The notes beneath the pieces are model-generated. The model did no database searches and had not been told where the DNA came from. It saw only the letters and a program-made list of their open reading frames with translations. This document shows, piece after piece, positions 9,547-20,855 of a DNA stretch of 64,000 nucleotides. Numbering within the stretch: position 1 is the stretch's first letter; each line of letters begins with the position of its first letter. Position numbers and translations under genes: made by a program. Source of the DNA: Bactrocera neohumeralis (taxonomy: Eukaryota > Arthropoda > Insecta > Diptera > Tephritidae); assembly GCF_024586455.1 (NCBI RefSeq), contig NW_026089623.1, positions 7,722,204-7,786,203 of the forward strand. The letters run 5' to 3'.

Positions 9547-12030
9547 TTTTGCGGGCGAGGGGGTGGAAAATGCCTTCCGCATCATCGGTGCTATCGTCAC
9601 AGCAGCGGTATGTGCCACTTACAGGTCACTAAAAGAAGGTCAGTTGGGGCATTTCCGCTTATAACTAATATTGCCTAGCCGGACACTGTTCGGTAGGCTG
9701 ATGCAACTCTGAGGGCTGCTGTGCGGTGCACTCTGGCCGCTACCTTACGCCGGTTTTCCTTTTTATGTACATCTGCCCTTATCTCAGCTCCGTATAATAA
9801 AACGCTGATTGTTGTCGACATTAGAAGCTTTCTTTTTTCTTGACTGGGGCCTCCTATGTTGGCCATTAGTCGGCTCAGTTGAGAGGTGATCTTCGCTGCC
9901 TTTCCTGCGGCGTGCTGGATTTGTACCCAGAAGGTTAGTCTGGGGTCCAGTCTTACGCCTAGGTAGTTAACTGCTTTTTTTGTCCTATGAATATCCGTAG
10001 TCGTATGCATGGTTATTTCGAGAGGTATGTGCTTATTTGTTAGCAGCAGTAGCTCTGTTTTTTCCGTAGCGAGCTGGAGACTGTGTGAGTCGAGCCATGC
10101 TTGGGTCCGTATCATGACCTGGTTCAGCTTTCTTCGCGCTTCTTCTGTGTCCCTTGCTGTGATTACTGCTGCAATGTCGTCGGCGTAGCCTATTAAATAC
10201 GATTCATCTGGCATTTCTAGTTTTAATATAGCGTCATAGCTAATGTTCCATAAGTCTGGTCCGAGGATGGATCCTTGCGCTGCTCCTGACGTGACCGCTA
10301 TCTGTCCTGATCCCTCTTTAGTTTCGTATAGCAGTTTCCTGTTGCTAAGGTAGCTCCGCACCACGGCCCTGAGGTAGTCGGGTACCTTAAAGCTTTTCTC
10401 GAGAGCGTCGATCATATCTACCCATCTTGCGCTGTTGAAGGCGTTTCGGACATCTAGAGTCGCCAGCAACACTATTATTTTGTATTTATGCCATCTACGT
10501 TGTGCGACTTCTACGCTTTCGATGACGCATTTTCTTGCTCCTATGGTTGATCTCCCGGGTCTAAAGCCATATTGTCTAGGGGAAAGTCCTCCAGCTTCGT
10601 TGATAGCCGCTTCAAGTCTGGGTTTAAGCAGGGTTTCGTATAGCTTTCCCGCTGTGTCAAGCATACATAGAGGGCGGTATGCTGATGGCGAATTGGGGTC
10701 TCCTTTTCCCTTACTGATTAGAACCAGCCGTTGCTTTTTCCAGGGTTCAGGGAATATTCCGGCTTCAAGGCAGGCGTTGTACATGTTCAGTAGTACTCCT
10801 GGGCGCTCTGCAGCGATTATTTTGAGAATTTTTGATGGGATCCCGTCCGGTCCGGGTGATTTGTTGGCCTTGAGCTTTGCAGTGGCTAGTTGCAGCTCCT
10901 CAAGGGTAAACCGGGGGATTTGCGTCGGTCTTAGGATGTGTTCTGGGTCCCTAGCCCTTGTTTCGTGTGTGGGGAATAATGCGTTCACAATGCTATCCAT
11001 TTTACCAGCGGTTAGATCAGGTGGCTTTGCTCGAGCGCCGAGTTTCTTCATCACTATTTTATACCCGAGTCCCCAGGGGTTTCTATTTATATCCTCGCGT
11101 AGTTCCTCCCATTTTTTTTCTTTTTGCTGTCGTCGATGGCATGCTTTAGCTCCTTCTTTGCTAATTTGTATTGATCGGCTTCTTAAGTTGCGGCTCCTCT
11201 ACGCCTGGATCTCGTGTAGGATCTGCGAAGGCGGAGGCATGTCCGTCTGAGTTGGGCTATACTTTCAGTCCACCAGTAAACTGCTGCTTTATGTTTGCTG
11301 TGGGAGGCCTTGGGCATTGCTTTTTGACAGGCTCTTGTTATATTAAGCATTGTGTGCTCGACAGTTTTTCCTGCAATTATGGGGGAGTTGCTAGATGGGT
11401 TTTGGGCGTCTATTGCGGAGATTAATTTCGAAGTATCTAGCTTCACAATGTTCCACTTTCGTGTTCCAGTTGTTTTCCTCTGCTGGTTAGTGTTTGTTCC
11501 CGTGTCGATCATAAATGAGATGTAGTGATGATCACTGCCAGTGTAATCCTCCAGGACCTTCCAGTTCTTTATTGAGCCTGCCATGCGTTCTGTTGATAGG
11601 GTAATGTCTGGTGTGGTTTCCTCGCATCCCGGTCTTCTAATAGTGGTTGCATTTCCCGTATTGTGCACTACTAGCCCTAGCTGCGCAGCCATTTCTACAA
11701 TGCGCTTTCCTCTCGAGTCCGTGCTTGGTAGACCCCAAGGTCTCCGGCGATAATCAATTGACCTTCTATAGACCTGGCGGTATCGAGCTTTCCTTGGAAT
11801 TCCTGTATACTATCGCTTGGCGTCAAGTAGCAGCTGATTACTTTAAAAAGGTCGCTTTTGGCCCAGACGAAGCCGTTGCCGTTCCCATTGTTTACAGTCC
11901 TGATATTACTCCCTGGTGGTAGCCATATAGCGGCGGTTGAGCTGCTATCTTCTAGCCAGATACCTCTCTCTTTCTTTTTGTAATGCTCGCTTATGATGAT
12001 CATCTCGTAGTCGCTCTCCGTCACCATTTG
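9547..12030 (-). pseudogene. R1-clade ORF2: endonuclease plus reverse transcriptase
   Basis: Endonuclease segments lie at 12027-11695 (frame with IIISEHYKK, later IIAGDLG) and 11692-11183 (TPDITLST, EDYTGSDHHYISF, then WWTESIAQLRR). RT is a 459-aa open frame at 11054-9675. It has the R1-type order PGPDGIPSKILK, YRPLCMLDTAGKLYE, RQYGFRPGRSTIGA, LDVRNAFNSARW, GAAQGSILGPDLWN and the active-site GYADDIAAV. It ends near ASAYRTVS, after which a stop and frameshift lead to ISGNAPTDLLLV and truncation. The C-terminal Cys-His zinc motif is missing. Two to three frameshifts separate the parts, so it is not functional as it stands, though the RT block itself is open. Confidence 0.9.
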
Positions 12031-12081
12031 CGAGAGTAGTGCGTCGGCAGTCTTGCATCTGCATGTTGGCTTGTAGGATAT

Positions 12082-13413
12082 TCATTTGCCTCGGTAATTC
12101 CTATATACCGTGCATTTTGCGGAGCCCGGGATGTGATCGATTTTTTCATGTTTGGCCTCTTTGCAAAGGCAACATGAAGGAGGCTTGTGGCAATCTTTCA
12201 ATTTATGACCTGGTTGGCCGCATTTTATGCAAACACCTTGTCCCCTTCTATCGGGCCCTTTGCAGTCCCAGGTTAAGTGTCCTGGACCAAAGCAGCGGAA
12301 ACACCTTTTGGGGGTTTCTTTCAGCCGCAGCCTGCAGCTAACCCAGCCGATTTTGATGCGTGCCTGTCGCATTAGTGCATCAGCTCTATCCTGGTCCAGC
12401 GTTACATATGCCCTTACCTGCTCTCTTGTGTTAGGAGCTGTTATGTTGATCGCCAAGCCTTCCGTGGGGTCCTGTAGCGCTTCTTTGACAGCCCCTGCTA
12501 CTTCTTCTTTTGTTGTCAGCGAGTCGAGGTCTCTAATTTCTATAGTAACCTTAGTTCTAAGGTCGGCTACAGTTGCAGTCTCTTTGAGAGTGGATTTAAG
12601 TGCCTCACAGAAGCTGGCCTTTGTGGACTGTCCCTTCTCTAGCTCTAGTAATAGGGCTCCGGCACTTGTTTGGCGGATCCCTTTGATTTTGACTTCAGCC
12701 TCTTTAAGATCTACCTTGCTACGGATATTCTTGAGGACTTCGGCGTAGCTGTTTCCTTCTGCTGGTCATATTATAACGGCCTCTGTTTGTCGTTTCGGCC
12801 TGTTATTTCCTTTCTGGTTTGCGGCCATGTTGTTGGCTGGTTGCTTCTTGTTTGCGTTTTTAGGCGCTTCTTCCCTCGTTCCTTCGTTGACGTGAGTTTT
12901 CCTGGCTTTTTTAGGCAAAACTTTTTGCCACTGGCCGTCGTTTTCGTGTCGTGGTCGCACTGTTTCTCGCGGCACCACGGGGCTTGTCGCACGCCGCTTC
13001 GAGGTTGCTGACTCGGGGGTCGTGATGCGTCTGCTTAGGTGTACCCGCCTTTTCTCGGTTTCCGCAGTGAACCAATTTCTGCGGTAGCTCTTAATGTGCC
13101 GCTCCGTTCTTTACGTCCATGCTGACGTTCTCTTGCTTCGCCATCGCCAACTTCATTTTTGCACTATCCCTTTGCACTTTTCAAGGGATTCTTCTTCTGC
13201 TCGTCTCATTCGGGTGATGTATTCTTGTTTCGGTGAGCTCTGATTTCCGTCTTTAGTGGCAGCTGGGGTACTCTTCCCTTCTCCCTGCTTTGCCGGTGCT
13301 TCTTGTGTGGTCGGAGTCTCCCTTGAGTCTGTCTTTTCGCCAGTTTTGTCCGTCTGCTTTGGGGTGTCGGTGAGTATGGGGGATCTGAGTATCCTGCTGC
13401 TTCGGCGAAACAC
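12082..13413 (-). pseudogene. R1-clade ORF1 with CCHC zinc knuckles
   Basis: RNA-binding ORF1 protein. The frame 12456-12082 ends in three Cys-His motifs typical of R1/TRAS-type ORF1: CFRCFGPGHLTWDC and CIKCGQPGHKLKDC (both C-x2-C-x4-H-x4-C), then a longer CCLCKEAKH... variant. Upstream, frames at 12978-12766 and 13413-13153 are basic, Lys/Gln/Pro/Thr-rich and low in structure, as expected for the N-terminal part. Frames are broken in several places. The order ORF1 then ORF2 on the same strand supports the call. Confidence 0.8.
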
Positions 13414-14254
13414 CGTTCCGTATTCCTCTTCTTGTACGTCTTTGTTTTGCTGTTCCCTCTGTTAGGTTTTTTGTTGTAGTTGCGGTGTATTCATTTTTTC
13501 TGTTGGGTCTCCGCTTCAAGCCGCTATCTCCGCACGTTGTAGCAGTTGCCCTTTATGAACCCCGTGGTTATCTATGCAAGCAAGGAGGCCACGCAAGGGT
13601 TGACACAAGTCCTTATGGGAGCTTGTGTTCAGAGCCAGGTTCGGGCACGAATCAGGAGTTCGTCTCAACTGAACCTGTACGGCCATAGAAATTATGGCGA
13701 CGTGCATTGAACGTACTTGAAGACCTGCCATGGTTTTAACGAGACGGAGGTGAGAGCAGTATTAGCCTGCCAGCCATTTCGATAAGATGTCACTCTTATC
13801 TACTGAGGTGACAGAATACTGCCCTCCCCAGCCCTTTGTCCGTCTTATCCGTTTCGGTTTTCCAGTATTCCATAATCAGAATCTTACTGGTCTCGATTCT
13901 GATGGGCTCTTGCCCAGGGTTTTTCTCGTCTTCTGTGCACCTTTTGTGCTGGTCGCTGTGTCCCTCGTCCCTGTGACCACAGCAATTTAACAATAACTGT
14001 AATAACAGATCACTCGAATTGCAAAACCAATCCAAACCAACACCCCTGGAAATAGATACTTCCGCCCAATTTAGACAATCAACTAATTTAAATCCGTATA
14101 TATATATATAACAAATTCTTCAAAATAATAATAATAATCACAATAGAATTCCTAAACGAAATCATGAATCTATCAATAGTCATCAGATTCCGCAAAAACA
14201 TCAAAGAATCAATAATATCCAAGAAAGTGCCTTTTTAGACGAAGCAACACCCTT

Positions 14255-15960
14255 CCCTATATAATCAGACAATTACGAGGAACAAATAGAAAATTAAAAG
14301 TTCTAATACTAGATACAGGGTCAACAAATTGCTATTGCACACCGAATATTTTACCTAATAGACAAAGGTTGGAAATTGCAAAACGTGTAAAAACAATAAA
14401 TGGCTTTACGTTGATTACTCACTATTACAATGCACACATTTTTGGTTACCTGACATGATTTTATGAAATTAACAATTTGCAAAGCGATATGCTAATAGGG
14501 ATGAATTTACTCAGTAAAGCAGGAATACAACTAAATTTTAAAGATAACACATTTCTAAGAAATAATTGTAAAAATGAAGAGAAATTCTATAAACTCAGCG
14601 AAACAGAATTAGGACAAATAAATAATATAAAAGATGAAAATTTAAATGTAGAAAAAATAAGAAAAATAAAACATAAAATCTTAAAAATCCACGGTAACAT
14701 AAATACAAATTTACCGTTTAGAACTGATGTTAAGGCCGAAATTAGGACAGTCACAAATGCACCTATATATAGCAAACAATACCCATACCCTCTTTCTGCG
14801 AATGCGTTTGTGAATATGGAAGAAGAAGATAAGAAGAAGAAAATGTTAACACAAAACATAATTAGGGAAAGTAAAAGTCCCTAAAATTCACCCATTTGGG
14901 TAGTGCCCAAAAAGGGAACTAACGAAGATGGATCACCCAAAATGAGAATGGTGATCGACTATACAAAATCAAATGAAAACACAATAACTGACAGATATCC
15001 TATTCCGGACTGCAATGTCATATTGGCAAACTTGGGGAAAGCTAAAATTTTTTCTACCATAGATCTTGAATCCGGCTTCCATCAGATACCAATGAAAGAG
15101 AAAGACATAGAGAAAATTGCTTTTTCAATTAACAATGGCAAGTATGAATATGTCCGAATGCCTTTCGGATTGAAAAACGCGCCTTCAGTTTTTCAGAGGG
15201 CCATGGACAACATACTTCGCCAATACGTAGGGAAATTTTGTCATGTTTATATGGACGATATCATAGTATATTCTAGCAATGCTGACGAACACTATGATCA
15301 TTTAGAGAAAATAATAAATACCTTGCATGAAGCTCATATGAAAATTTCACTGGAAAAATCGGAGTTTTTCAAGACCAGTGTTGAATTTTTGGGATACAAG
15401 GTTGCCCATAATATAATCATGACAGATGAAAAGAAAGTAGAAACCATTAAAGAACATCCTATACCAAAAACTTTACGACAGTTAAGGAGTTTTTTGGGAA
15501 GGACCGGGTATTATAGAAAGTTTGTGCGAAATTACGCACACATTACTAAACCATTAACTAAATATTTGCAAGGAGAAAATAGTAGAATATCACAAAACCA
15601 ATCAAAAAAAGTCGTAATAGAATTAGATGACGAAGCCTTAAAAGCAGTGCCGAGATAAAAAATGAATTACTGCAACAGGTTGAACTCACTCAACCAGACT
15701 TTAAAAAAAAAATTATATTGACTACTGATACATCAAACGATGCAATAGGAGCCGTCCTGTCACGAGACCAAAAACCAATAACCTTTATATCCAAAACATT
15801 AAACTCAACGGAAAAAATACGCCCCAAAAATAATTTATAAATCTGGAATAACCCCACTGAAACAATGCATTCAGCACCAAGCTTAGTTATTTTTCACATA
15901 AAAACATTAAATAAAACCCTAAAAAAAACCTTTTAACTGGGGTAAATTGCACATTAGAAG
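14255..15960 (+). pseudogene. pol: Pol of provirus 1: protease, reverse transcriptase and RNase H
   Basis: In order: aspartic protease with LDTGSTN at about 14310 and a later MLIGMNLLSKAGI (14489); linker and RT N-terminus (frame 14477-14884) with an in-frame stop before NSPIWVVPKKG; RT core (14903-15658) with KMRMVIDYT, STIDLESGFHQIPM, MPFGLKNAPSVFQR, the catalytic VYMDDIIVYS, and LEFLGY-like and SFLGRTGYYR. A short frameshifted RNase H start follows (TTDTSNDAIGAVLSRDQKP at about 15720-15780). The RNase H body after about 15840 is degenerate. The RT motifs are complete, but the polyprotein is interrupted by stops. Confidence 0.9.
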
Positions 15961-16277
15961 AATTACATGAAATTAAGCGAATTTTGCGTAATAGAATTAC
16001 AAAGAAAGTTTTCCATACGGATATAATAGCTATTGATATATCTAACGAAGATGATCAGGAAAAAATAATTAGACAAATACATACAAGAGCGCACAGATGT
16101 TATAAAGAAAATTTAAAACAAATTTCTAAAGATTACTACTGGCCGCTAATGAAGAAGCAATTTAAACAATTTGTAAGGAATTGTGAAATCTGCAACAAAA
16201 ATAAATACGATAGACACCCTATAAAGGTACCCATTGGAGAGGCTCCAATTCCGGAAAAAGAGAGGGAACAAATATAT

Positions 16278-17151
16278 ATTTTTTAAGATATGATTTTTTT
16301 TAAAAAAAAAACGCATAAAATTTGCAAAATCTCATCGGTTCTTTATTTGAAACGTTAGATTGGTTCATGACATTTATAATTTCATTTAAATTTGACCGCG
16401 GCTTCTTAGGTGGTCCATTCGGAAAGTCCAATTTTGGGCAACTTTTTCGAGCATTTCGGCCGGAATAGCCCGAATTTCTTCGGAAATGTTGTCTTCCAAA
16501 GCTGGAATAGTTGCTGGCTTATTTCTGTAGACTTTAGACTTGACGTAGCCCCACAAAAAATAGTCTAAAGGCGTTAAATCGCATGATCTTGGTGGCCAAC
16601 TTACGGGTCCATTTCTTGAGATGAATTGTTCTCCGAAGTTTTCCCTCAAAATCATAGAATCGCGAGCTGTGTGGCATGTAGCGCCATCTTGTTGACCAAG
16701 TTCAGTTCTTCCATTTTTGGCAACAAAAAGTTTGTTAGCATCGAACGATAGCGATCGCCATTCACCGTAACGTTGCGTCCAACAGCATCTTTGAAAATAC
16801 GGTCCAATGATTCCACCAGCGTAAAACCACACCAAACAGTGCATTTTTCGGGATGCATGGGCAGTTCTTGAACGGCTTCTGGTTGCTCTCTCATTCAACC
16901 AGAAATGAGCCTCATCGCTGAACAAAATTTGTCGATAAAATATTCCGGCCGAAATGCTCGAAAAAGTTGCCCAAAATTGACTTTCCGAATGGACCAAAGA
17001 CGCAGCCGCGGTCAACATTTAAATGAAATTATCTTCAAAAAGTAAATGTCATGAACCAATCTAACGTTTCAAATAAAGAACCGATGAGATTTTGCAAATT
17101 TTATGCGTTTTTTTTTTAAAAAAAGTTATCAAGCTCTTAAAAATCACCCGA
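16278..17151 (-). mobile_element. Palindromic rosa-type (DD41D-like) mariner, deleted copy
   Basis: Tc1/mariner element in a TA target. Both ends carry the transposase 3' end and terminal sequence in opposite orientation: arms 16278-16467 and 16941-17151, roughly 190-210 bp. The right terminus is well conserved (GCTCTTAAAAATCACCCGA then TA), while the left terminus is eroded. The middle keeps part of the transposase read on the minus strand. It is closely related to the fully palindromic copy at 34580-35547. Confidence 0.85.
16386..17018 (-). pseudogene. rosa-type mariner transposase remnant
   Basis: A 210-aa open frame that is a scrambled transposase. Its first 28 residues are antisense-derived from the duplicated right arm. 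It then has LFSDEAHFWLNE (first catalytic Asp region), a Trp/Cys block, QQDGATCHTAR (second Asp), and WPPRSCDLTPLDYFLWGYVKSKVY. From the QQD Asp there are 36 residues to the first and 41 to the second downstream Asp, fitting the DD41D rosa description. A small deletion lies between NGRTELG and QQD. It is not an intact enzyme, since the N-terminal helix-turn-helix is absent. Confidence 0.85.
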
Positions 17152-17822
17152 TATATTGATATATTCTTTGCATCAAATTTAAAATTCCTTACTGTAATGG
17201 ATGCATATTCCAAATTTTTAATTGTTAAACATATCGAAGACAAAACTAATTTGTCGGAAAAGGTATTAGAAGCCCTTCAAAGTTTCCCAGAAGTAAAAAT
17301 GATTACATGCGATAATGAGCCCGGATTCAGCTCAGCTCAATTCAAATCCTTCGCAGATAGAATGAAAATTAAAATGAATTATTGCGACCCTAGACATTCA
17401 ACAACAAACGGACAAATAGAAAGAATTCACTCAACAATAATTGAAATTGCAAAATGCCTAAGAGAGGAAATGGAATTAATAAATGATGTTGAAATTATAA
17501 TACGCGCGGCACAATCATATAATCAAACAATTCATTCTGTAACGGAAAGAAAGCCTTTTGAAATATTATACAATAAAATTAAGCACAATGATTTAACCGA
17601 AAAATTAAAATTAGTTCAAAGTCAGATGCTTAATTATAGAAATAAAGGCCGTAAATTAAGATCATTCAATGAAAATCAAACGATTTACGAAAAAGGAAAT
17701 AAATTTCAAGGGAAAATAAAACCTTGATATAAGAAACAAATAGTTAAGCAAGATTTAGGAAATAAGGTTATGATTCAAGAGAAAAATAGAATTATTCACT
17801 TAAATTTTATAGATAAGACAGA

Positions 17823-19178
17823 ATGATGAAGATTACGATACTCTTTTTGGCAATACCTCTAATCGCGGCCCAGATAGAAATAGTAGACTTGAACCATGGT
17901 AACGGCTATTCGCTACTAAAATTAAATGAAATCAAACTAATCGAAAGATATGACAGAATATCATACTTAGTAAATACAACAATGTACAAAGGTCTAGTAA
18001 ATAATTTGGAAAAATTAATTTTGAAAGAAGAAAATCCTAACCCTTTACTTATTGCTAAACTCAAGCACATTATAATTCATATAGATACTTTAACCCCACA
18101 TCACCAAAGGCAAAAAAGTGGATTATTTAACTTTTTTAAAACAGGACTCAAATATATCTATGGAACTATGGACGAAGAAGATCGCGAAGAAATAGAAGGA
18201 AAATTAAACATTAATACTCAAAATGCACATAATGCAATTGAACAAATTAATAAACAACAAAATATTAATAAAAAATTTGGCAAAGAAATAGAAACTATAA
18301 CTAATAGTTTAAACACCCATTATAAAGAATTTGTTGAAAATATGAAGAGTATCAACTCAGAACTTAAAGCTGTATCGAAAGAAAAATGGGACAATAAATT
18401 ATTAGAAAATTTAATTTATATTGAAACAAATGTAATTAGAATAAAAGAAATCATTATGACTAGCCAAAACAATTTGTTAAGTAGAGATATTATTACAGAT
18501 GAAGATATAACTAATTATAATGTAACTTTTGAAAAACTTAAAGAAATAAAAATTGTAATAGTTGCTAAAGATGAAAATATTGTAATACTAGTAAAGTTAC
18601 CTCAATTTGGTAAAGAAATATATCAAATAATTCATGTACAACCAATACCAAATGCAAGACAAATGGAAATTTTTATTAAAGAAAACGAGGTATTGTCCAT
18701 TAATGAGATTACTTATAAGAAAACAAAATTTAAGGAAGATTTACAGCTATATGAAGATCATTGCATTGAAAATATTTTTAAAGGGAAAATGCACTGCAAT
18801 TATGTAATAAATAATAAAACCAATATCATTGAATTAGACTCAAATCATATATATATAATCAATGCCATAAACGAAACAGTTAATCACAATTGTAATTCAA
18901 ATAACTTTACCATAAATGGTAATTATTTAATCCGATTTGAAAATTGCGATATTAAAATAATGGGAAAATTGTACAAACATAATAAACCAATGTCAATTCA
19001 AAAATTACCAAATCCGGTGAAGCTTATTAATGTAACAATAATGAAAGATATAACAATGGAAGAAATCCATTTTGATCAAATTGAAAACATAAAACAAATA
19101 TCAGAATTAAAATATGAGGCTAAAAAATCTAAGGCCATAAATTACAGTTTAATAGCTTTGATGACATCGTTTATATAA
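17823..19178 (+). CDS. env: Env-like glycoprotein of provirus 1 (baculovirus F-related errantivirus type)
   Basis: A 451-aa open frame, near full length for errantivirus Env, placed after integrase and before the 3' LTR. It starts with a hydrophobic signal peptide (MMKITILFLAIPLIAA). Around residue 98 a basic stretch precedes the conserved hydrophobic GLFNFFKTGLKYIYGT block that resembles the fusion-peptide region of the F-protein-related Env family, followed by the acidic DEEDR segment. Coiled-coil-like helices and several Asn-x-Ser/Thr sites follow. The C-terminus stops at ALMTSFI (19178), where a transmembrane segment normally continues, so the anchor is apparently truncated. The rest of the provirus is broken, so this copy is a relic. 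Confidence 0.85.
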   Translation: MMKITILFLAIPLIAAQIEIVDLNHGNGYSLLKLNEIKLIERYDRISYLVNTTMYKGLVNNLEKLILKEENPNPLLIAKLKHIIIHIDTLTPHHQRQKSGLFNFFKTGLKYIYGTMDEEDREEIEGKLNINTQNAHNAIEQINKQQNINKKFGKEIETITNSLNTHYKEFVENMKSINSELKAVSKEKWDNKLLENLIYIETNVIRIKEIIMTSQNNLLSRDIITDEDITNYNVTFEKLKEIKIVIVAKDENIVILVKLPQFGKEIYQIIHVQPIPNARQMEIFIKENEVLSINEITYKKTKFKEDLQLYEDHCIENIFKGKMHCNYVINNKTNIIELDSNHIYIINAINETVNHNCNSNNFTINGNYLIRFENCDIKIMGKLYKHNKPMSIQKLPNPVKLINVTIMKDITMEEIHFDQIENIKQISELKYEAKKSKAINYSLIALMTSFI

Positions 19179-19348
19179 ATGAAAGAATTCGGCTGAAGAC
19201 CTCGTAGCCAGTGCTGCGTTTATGTATTTATATAATAAAACTCTTTTTGTTATATGAATTATTATAAATTATAAATAAATAAATAAATAAATAAATAAAT
19301 GAAAGAATTAAATACTACTCATCTTTGAATCGGGGCGATTCATTTAAC

Positions 19349-19357
19349 AAAGGGGGG
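19349..19357 (+). promoter_or_regulatory. Polypurine tract of provirus 1
   Basis: AAAGGGGGG immediately before the 3' LTR start AGTTAAG at 19358; the expected plus-strand priming site. A short (AAAT)n microsatellite lies just upstream, about 19270-19300. Confidence 0.85.
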
Positions 19358-19709
19358 AGTTAAGAATCGTCAAATAAACACTCCCACCAAAACTGCTGAC
19401 AGCAAGTTAAAGTTGAGAAATATCGTATAAACATTCCCATCAAAACTGCTGACAGCATTAAGTGCACAAACATAAATAAAAAACGTTTCATATAGCTGTA
19501 ACAAGAGACACTAGCTTTAAGCTTAACAGTTAAGTTATGTTGCATTAAAAATTAAGAAGAAATGTTAGAACGATTTTAGCATTCAAAGAGAAAACAATGT
19601 CTTTTGTTTAATTTGGAGAAAATATTGTCTTTTATTTAATTTGGAGATTTGTAATAAAAATATAATTACTGTCTTTTATTTAATTTGGAAATTGTAAAAA
19701 AATATAATT
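19358..19709 (+). repeat. 3' LTR of provirus 1 (352 bp)
   Basis: Uninterrupted LTR from AGTTAAG to ATATAATT, followed by the CGGCG target duplication (19710-19714). It carries three copies of the GTCTTTT(A/G)TTTAATTTGG motif, against four in the 5' LTR. Confidence 0.95.
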
Positions 19710-19866
19710 CGGCGAAGTCGATCAGCCTCAACCCATTTGGGGATGTTTCTTTGCCCATCCTGACGTTAAAGTTGCCAAGCATGATTTTGGCATCGCGGCG
19801 AGAGCAGCGCTTATAGGTGTGCTCTAAGCGCTCATAGAAGTTTTTTTACGTGGCGGGTCCCAAACC
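19710..19866 (-). pseudogene. RTE-like copy, left-over endonuclease segment (continuation of 2820-3766)
   Basis: On the minus strand this encodes the endonuclease block around DxNARxG (AACTTTAACGTCAGGATGGG). It aligns base by base with 42110-42250 of another RTE copy. Its right end at about 19866 joins a LOA-like fragment. The errantivirus therefore inserted into a pre-existing RTE copy. Confidence 0.85.
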
Positions 19867-20800
19867 GTGCGCATAACCCTGCGAAGGGGAGGTTTCGCCT
19901 TCTCACTTTAGCTCGCCTTCAAGCGGGTGTTCTTAGGCTACCCAGAGGATACTTGGTCAAAGACTGGAAGTCGTGAGCTGCTTGAGCCATATGTAAAAGA
20001 ATCGTTTCTGGCCACTCCCAAGTGAATGGCGATCAGAGAATTTTCCTCACTTGCGTGAACTTCTACACATGACTCCATCCTCTACCCTAGAAAATTCAGC
20101 AGTATAGCAGCAAAATGCCTTGAAAATTAAGAGTATCAGTAATCCTCAAGAACTATAGAAGTTAGAAAAAATCTTAACTACAACTTTCAATAAATCCACT
20201 CTGCTAACAGTTCTGGAAAAGAGAAAGTCTCTCCCTTGGTGGAACAGAGAACTCAAGAATTTGAGAACGCAACTAAGTAAAGCTTTCAATGAGAGTTTTA
20301 GAACCAAAATCTGCCAACCATATAAAGATATCATGAAAAACTAAAAATGACTCATGGCGATCTTTCTGCACATCTATAGAGAGTTGCAGAGAAACCGCGA
20401 GGCTGAGTAAAATGCTATCCAAAGAACATACTAATAAAAGAATCTCTGTAGATACTTATTGAAATGCATTTCCCTGGGAGTCAGCAAACGCCTATAACGA
20501 AGGTTCAACCAGAACCATCGGTAAACGCAGTTGATTACCGAGGCCAGATAGTAGATAAAAGCAAAATCAGATATGCCATAAATAGTTTCTCACCATTTAA
20601 AGCGGCAGGTCCAGACGGGATTATGCCTATAATGATGCAAAGCTGGTAGAACCAATGGCTCTAAGTCTTGAAAATATATACAAAGCTAGCATTCAACTAT
20701 CTTATATCCCAAGAAGTTGGAAAAGAATAAAAGTGGTGTTTCTTCCAAAACCAGGCAAAAGAACACGCAATAAAGCCAAGGATTTTAGAACTTGACGAAT
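19867..20800 (+). pseudogene. LOA-like non-LTR ORF2 fragment
   Basis: Degenerate linker and RT start on the plus strand. A WWNRELKNLRTQLSKAFNES linker is at about 20240, then the RT-entry block HFPGSQQTPITK (20465) and INSFSPFKAAGPDGIMP, then YIPRSWKRIKVVFLPKPGK, ending near 20800. It is clearly the same family as 46620-47200 but keeps linker sequence that is deleted there. Multiple stops. It is cut off at both ends. Confidence 0.8.
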
Positions 20801-20855
20801 ATAATATCCTAAATAAATATTAACACAAAATGTTTATGGTATAGTATTTATTAAT

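Larger units (their letters stand above)
9546..13985 (-). mobile_element. R1-clade non-LTR retrotransposon inserted in gag
   Basis: About 4.4 kb on the minus strand, GC-richer than the host provirus. The 5' UTR is at the right (13985 to about 13520). ORF1 follows with three zinc knuckles, then ORF2 with endonuclease and RT. The 3' end is at 9546-9670 and lacks most of the ORF2 C-terminus. The gag frame is left at RFNQ (9543) and resumes at about 13987. The flanks share a short diverged ATTTAA(T/C)-like block that may be the target duplication, so the exact ends are uncertain by 10-15 bp. Its 5' UTR is related to the LOA-like element at 49850-50130 (shared GAGACGGAGG and TTAGCCTGCCAGCCATTTC-like block). 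Confidence 0.88.
15984..17727 (+). pseudogene. pol: Integrase of provirus 1, split by a mariner
   Basis: The frame 15984-16277 carries the HHCC zinc domain: IHTRAHRCYKENL with its histidines, YYWPLMKKQ, then C-x2-C in NCEICNKNKYDRHP. The catalytic core resumes at 17154 with MDAYSKFLIV (Asp), ITCDNEPGF (Asp) and a Glu in NGQIERIHST, followed by the C-terminal region ending at 17727. The mariner element (16278-17151) sits in a TA target between the two domains. Apart from this insertion the integrase frame is largely open. Confidence 0.9.
3767..19709 (+). mobile_element. Errantivirus-type Gypsy LTR retrotransposon (provirus 1) with several nested insertions
   Basis: A three-gene (gag, pol, env) insect Gypsy element. 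LTRs begin AGTTA-like (ATTTA at the 5' end) and end TATAATT. The flanks carry the 5-bp duplication CGGCG at 3762-3766 and 19710-19714, and joining the flanks restores the RTE sequence. Without insertions the element is about 8 kb. It is broken by a DNA transposon in the 5' LTR, an R1-type LINE in gag, a mariner in integrase, and point stops in pol. The two LTRs differ at about nine of 268 comparable positions in their first part, so the insertion is not very recent. Confidence 0.95.

Noticed and set aside
10435..11250. A 271-aa open frame on the plus strand
   Set aside because: It is the antisense shadow of the R1-type RT frame (11054-9675) and has Ser/Leu-rich composition without motifs.
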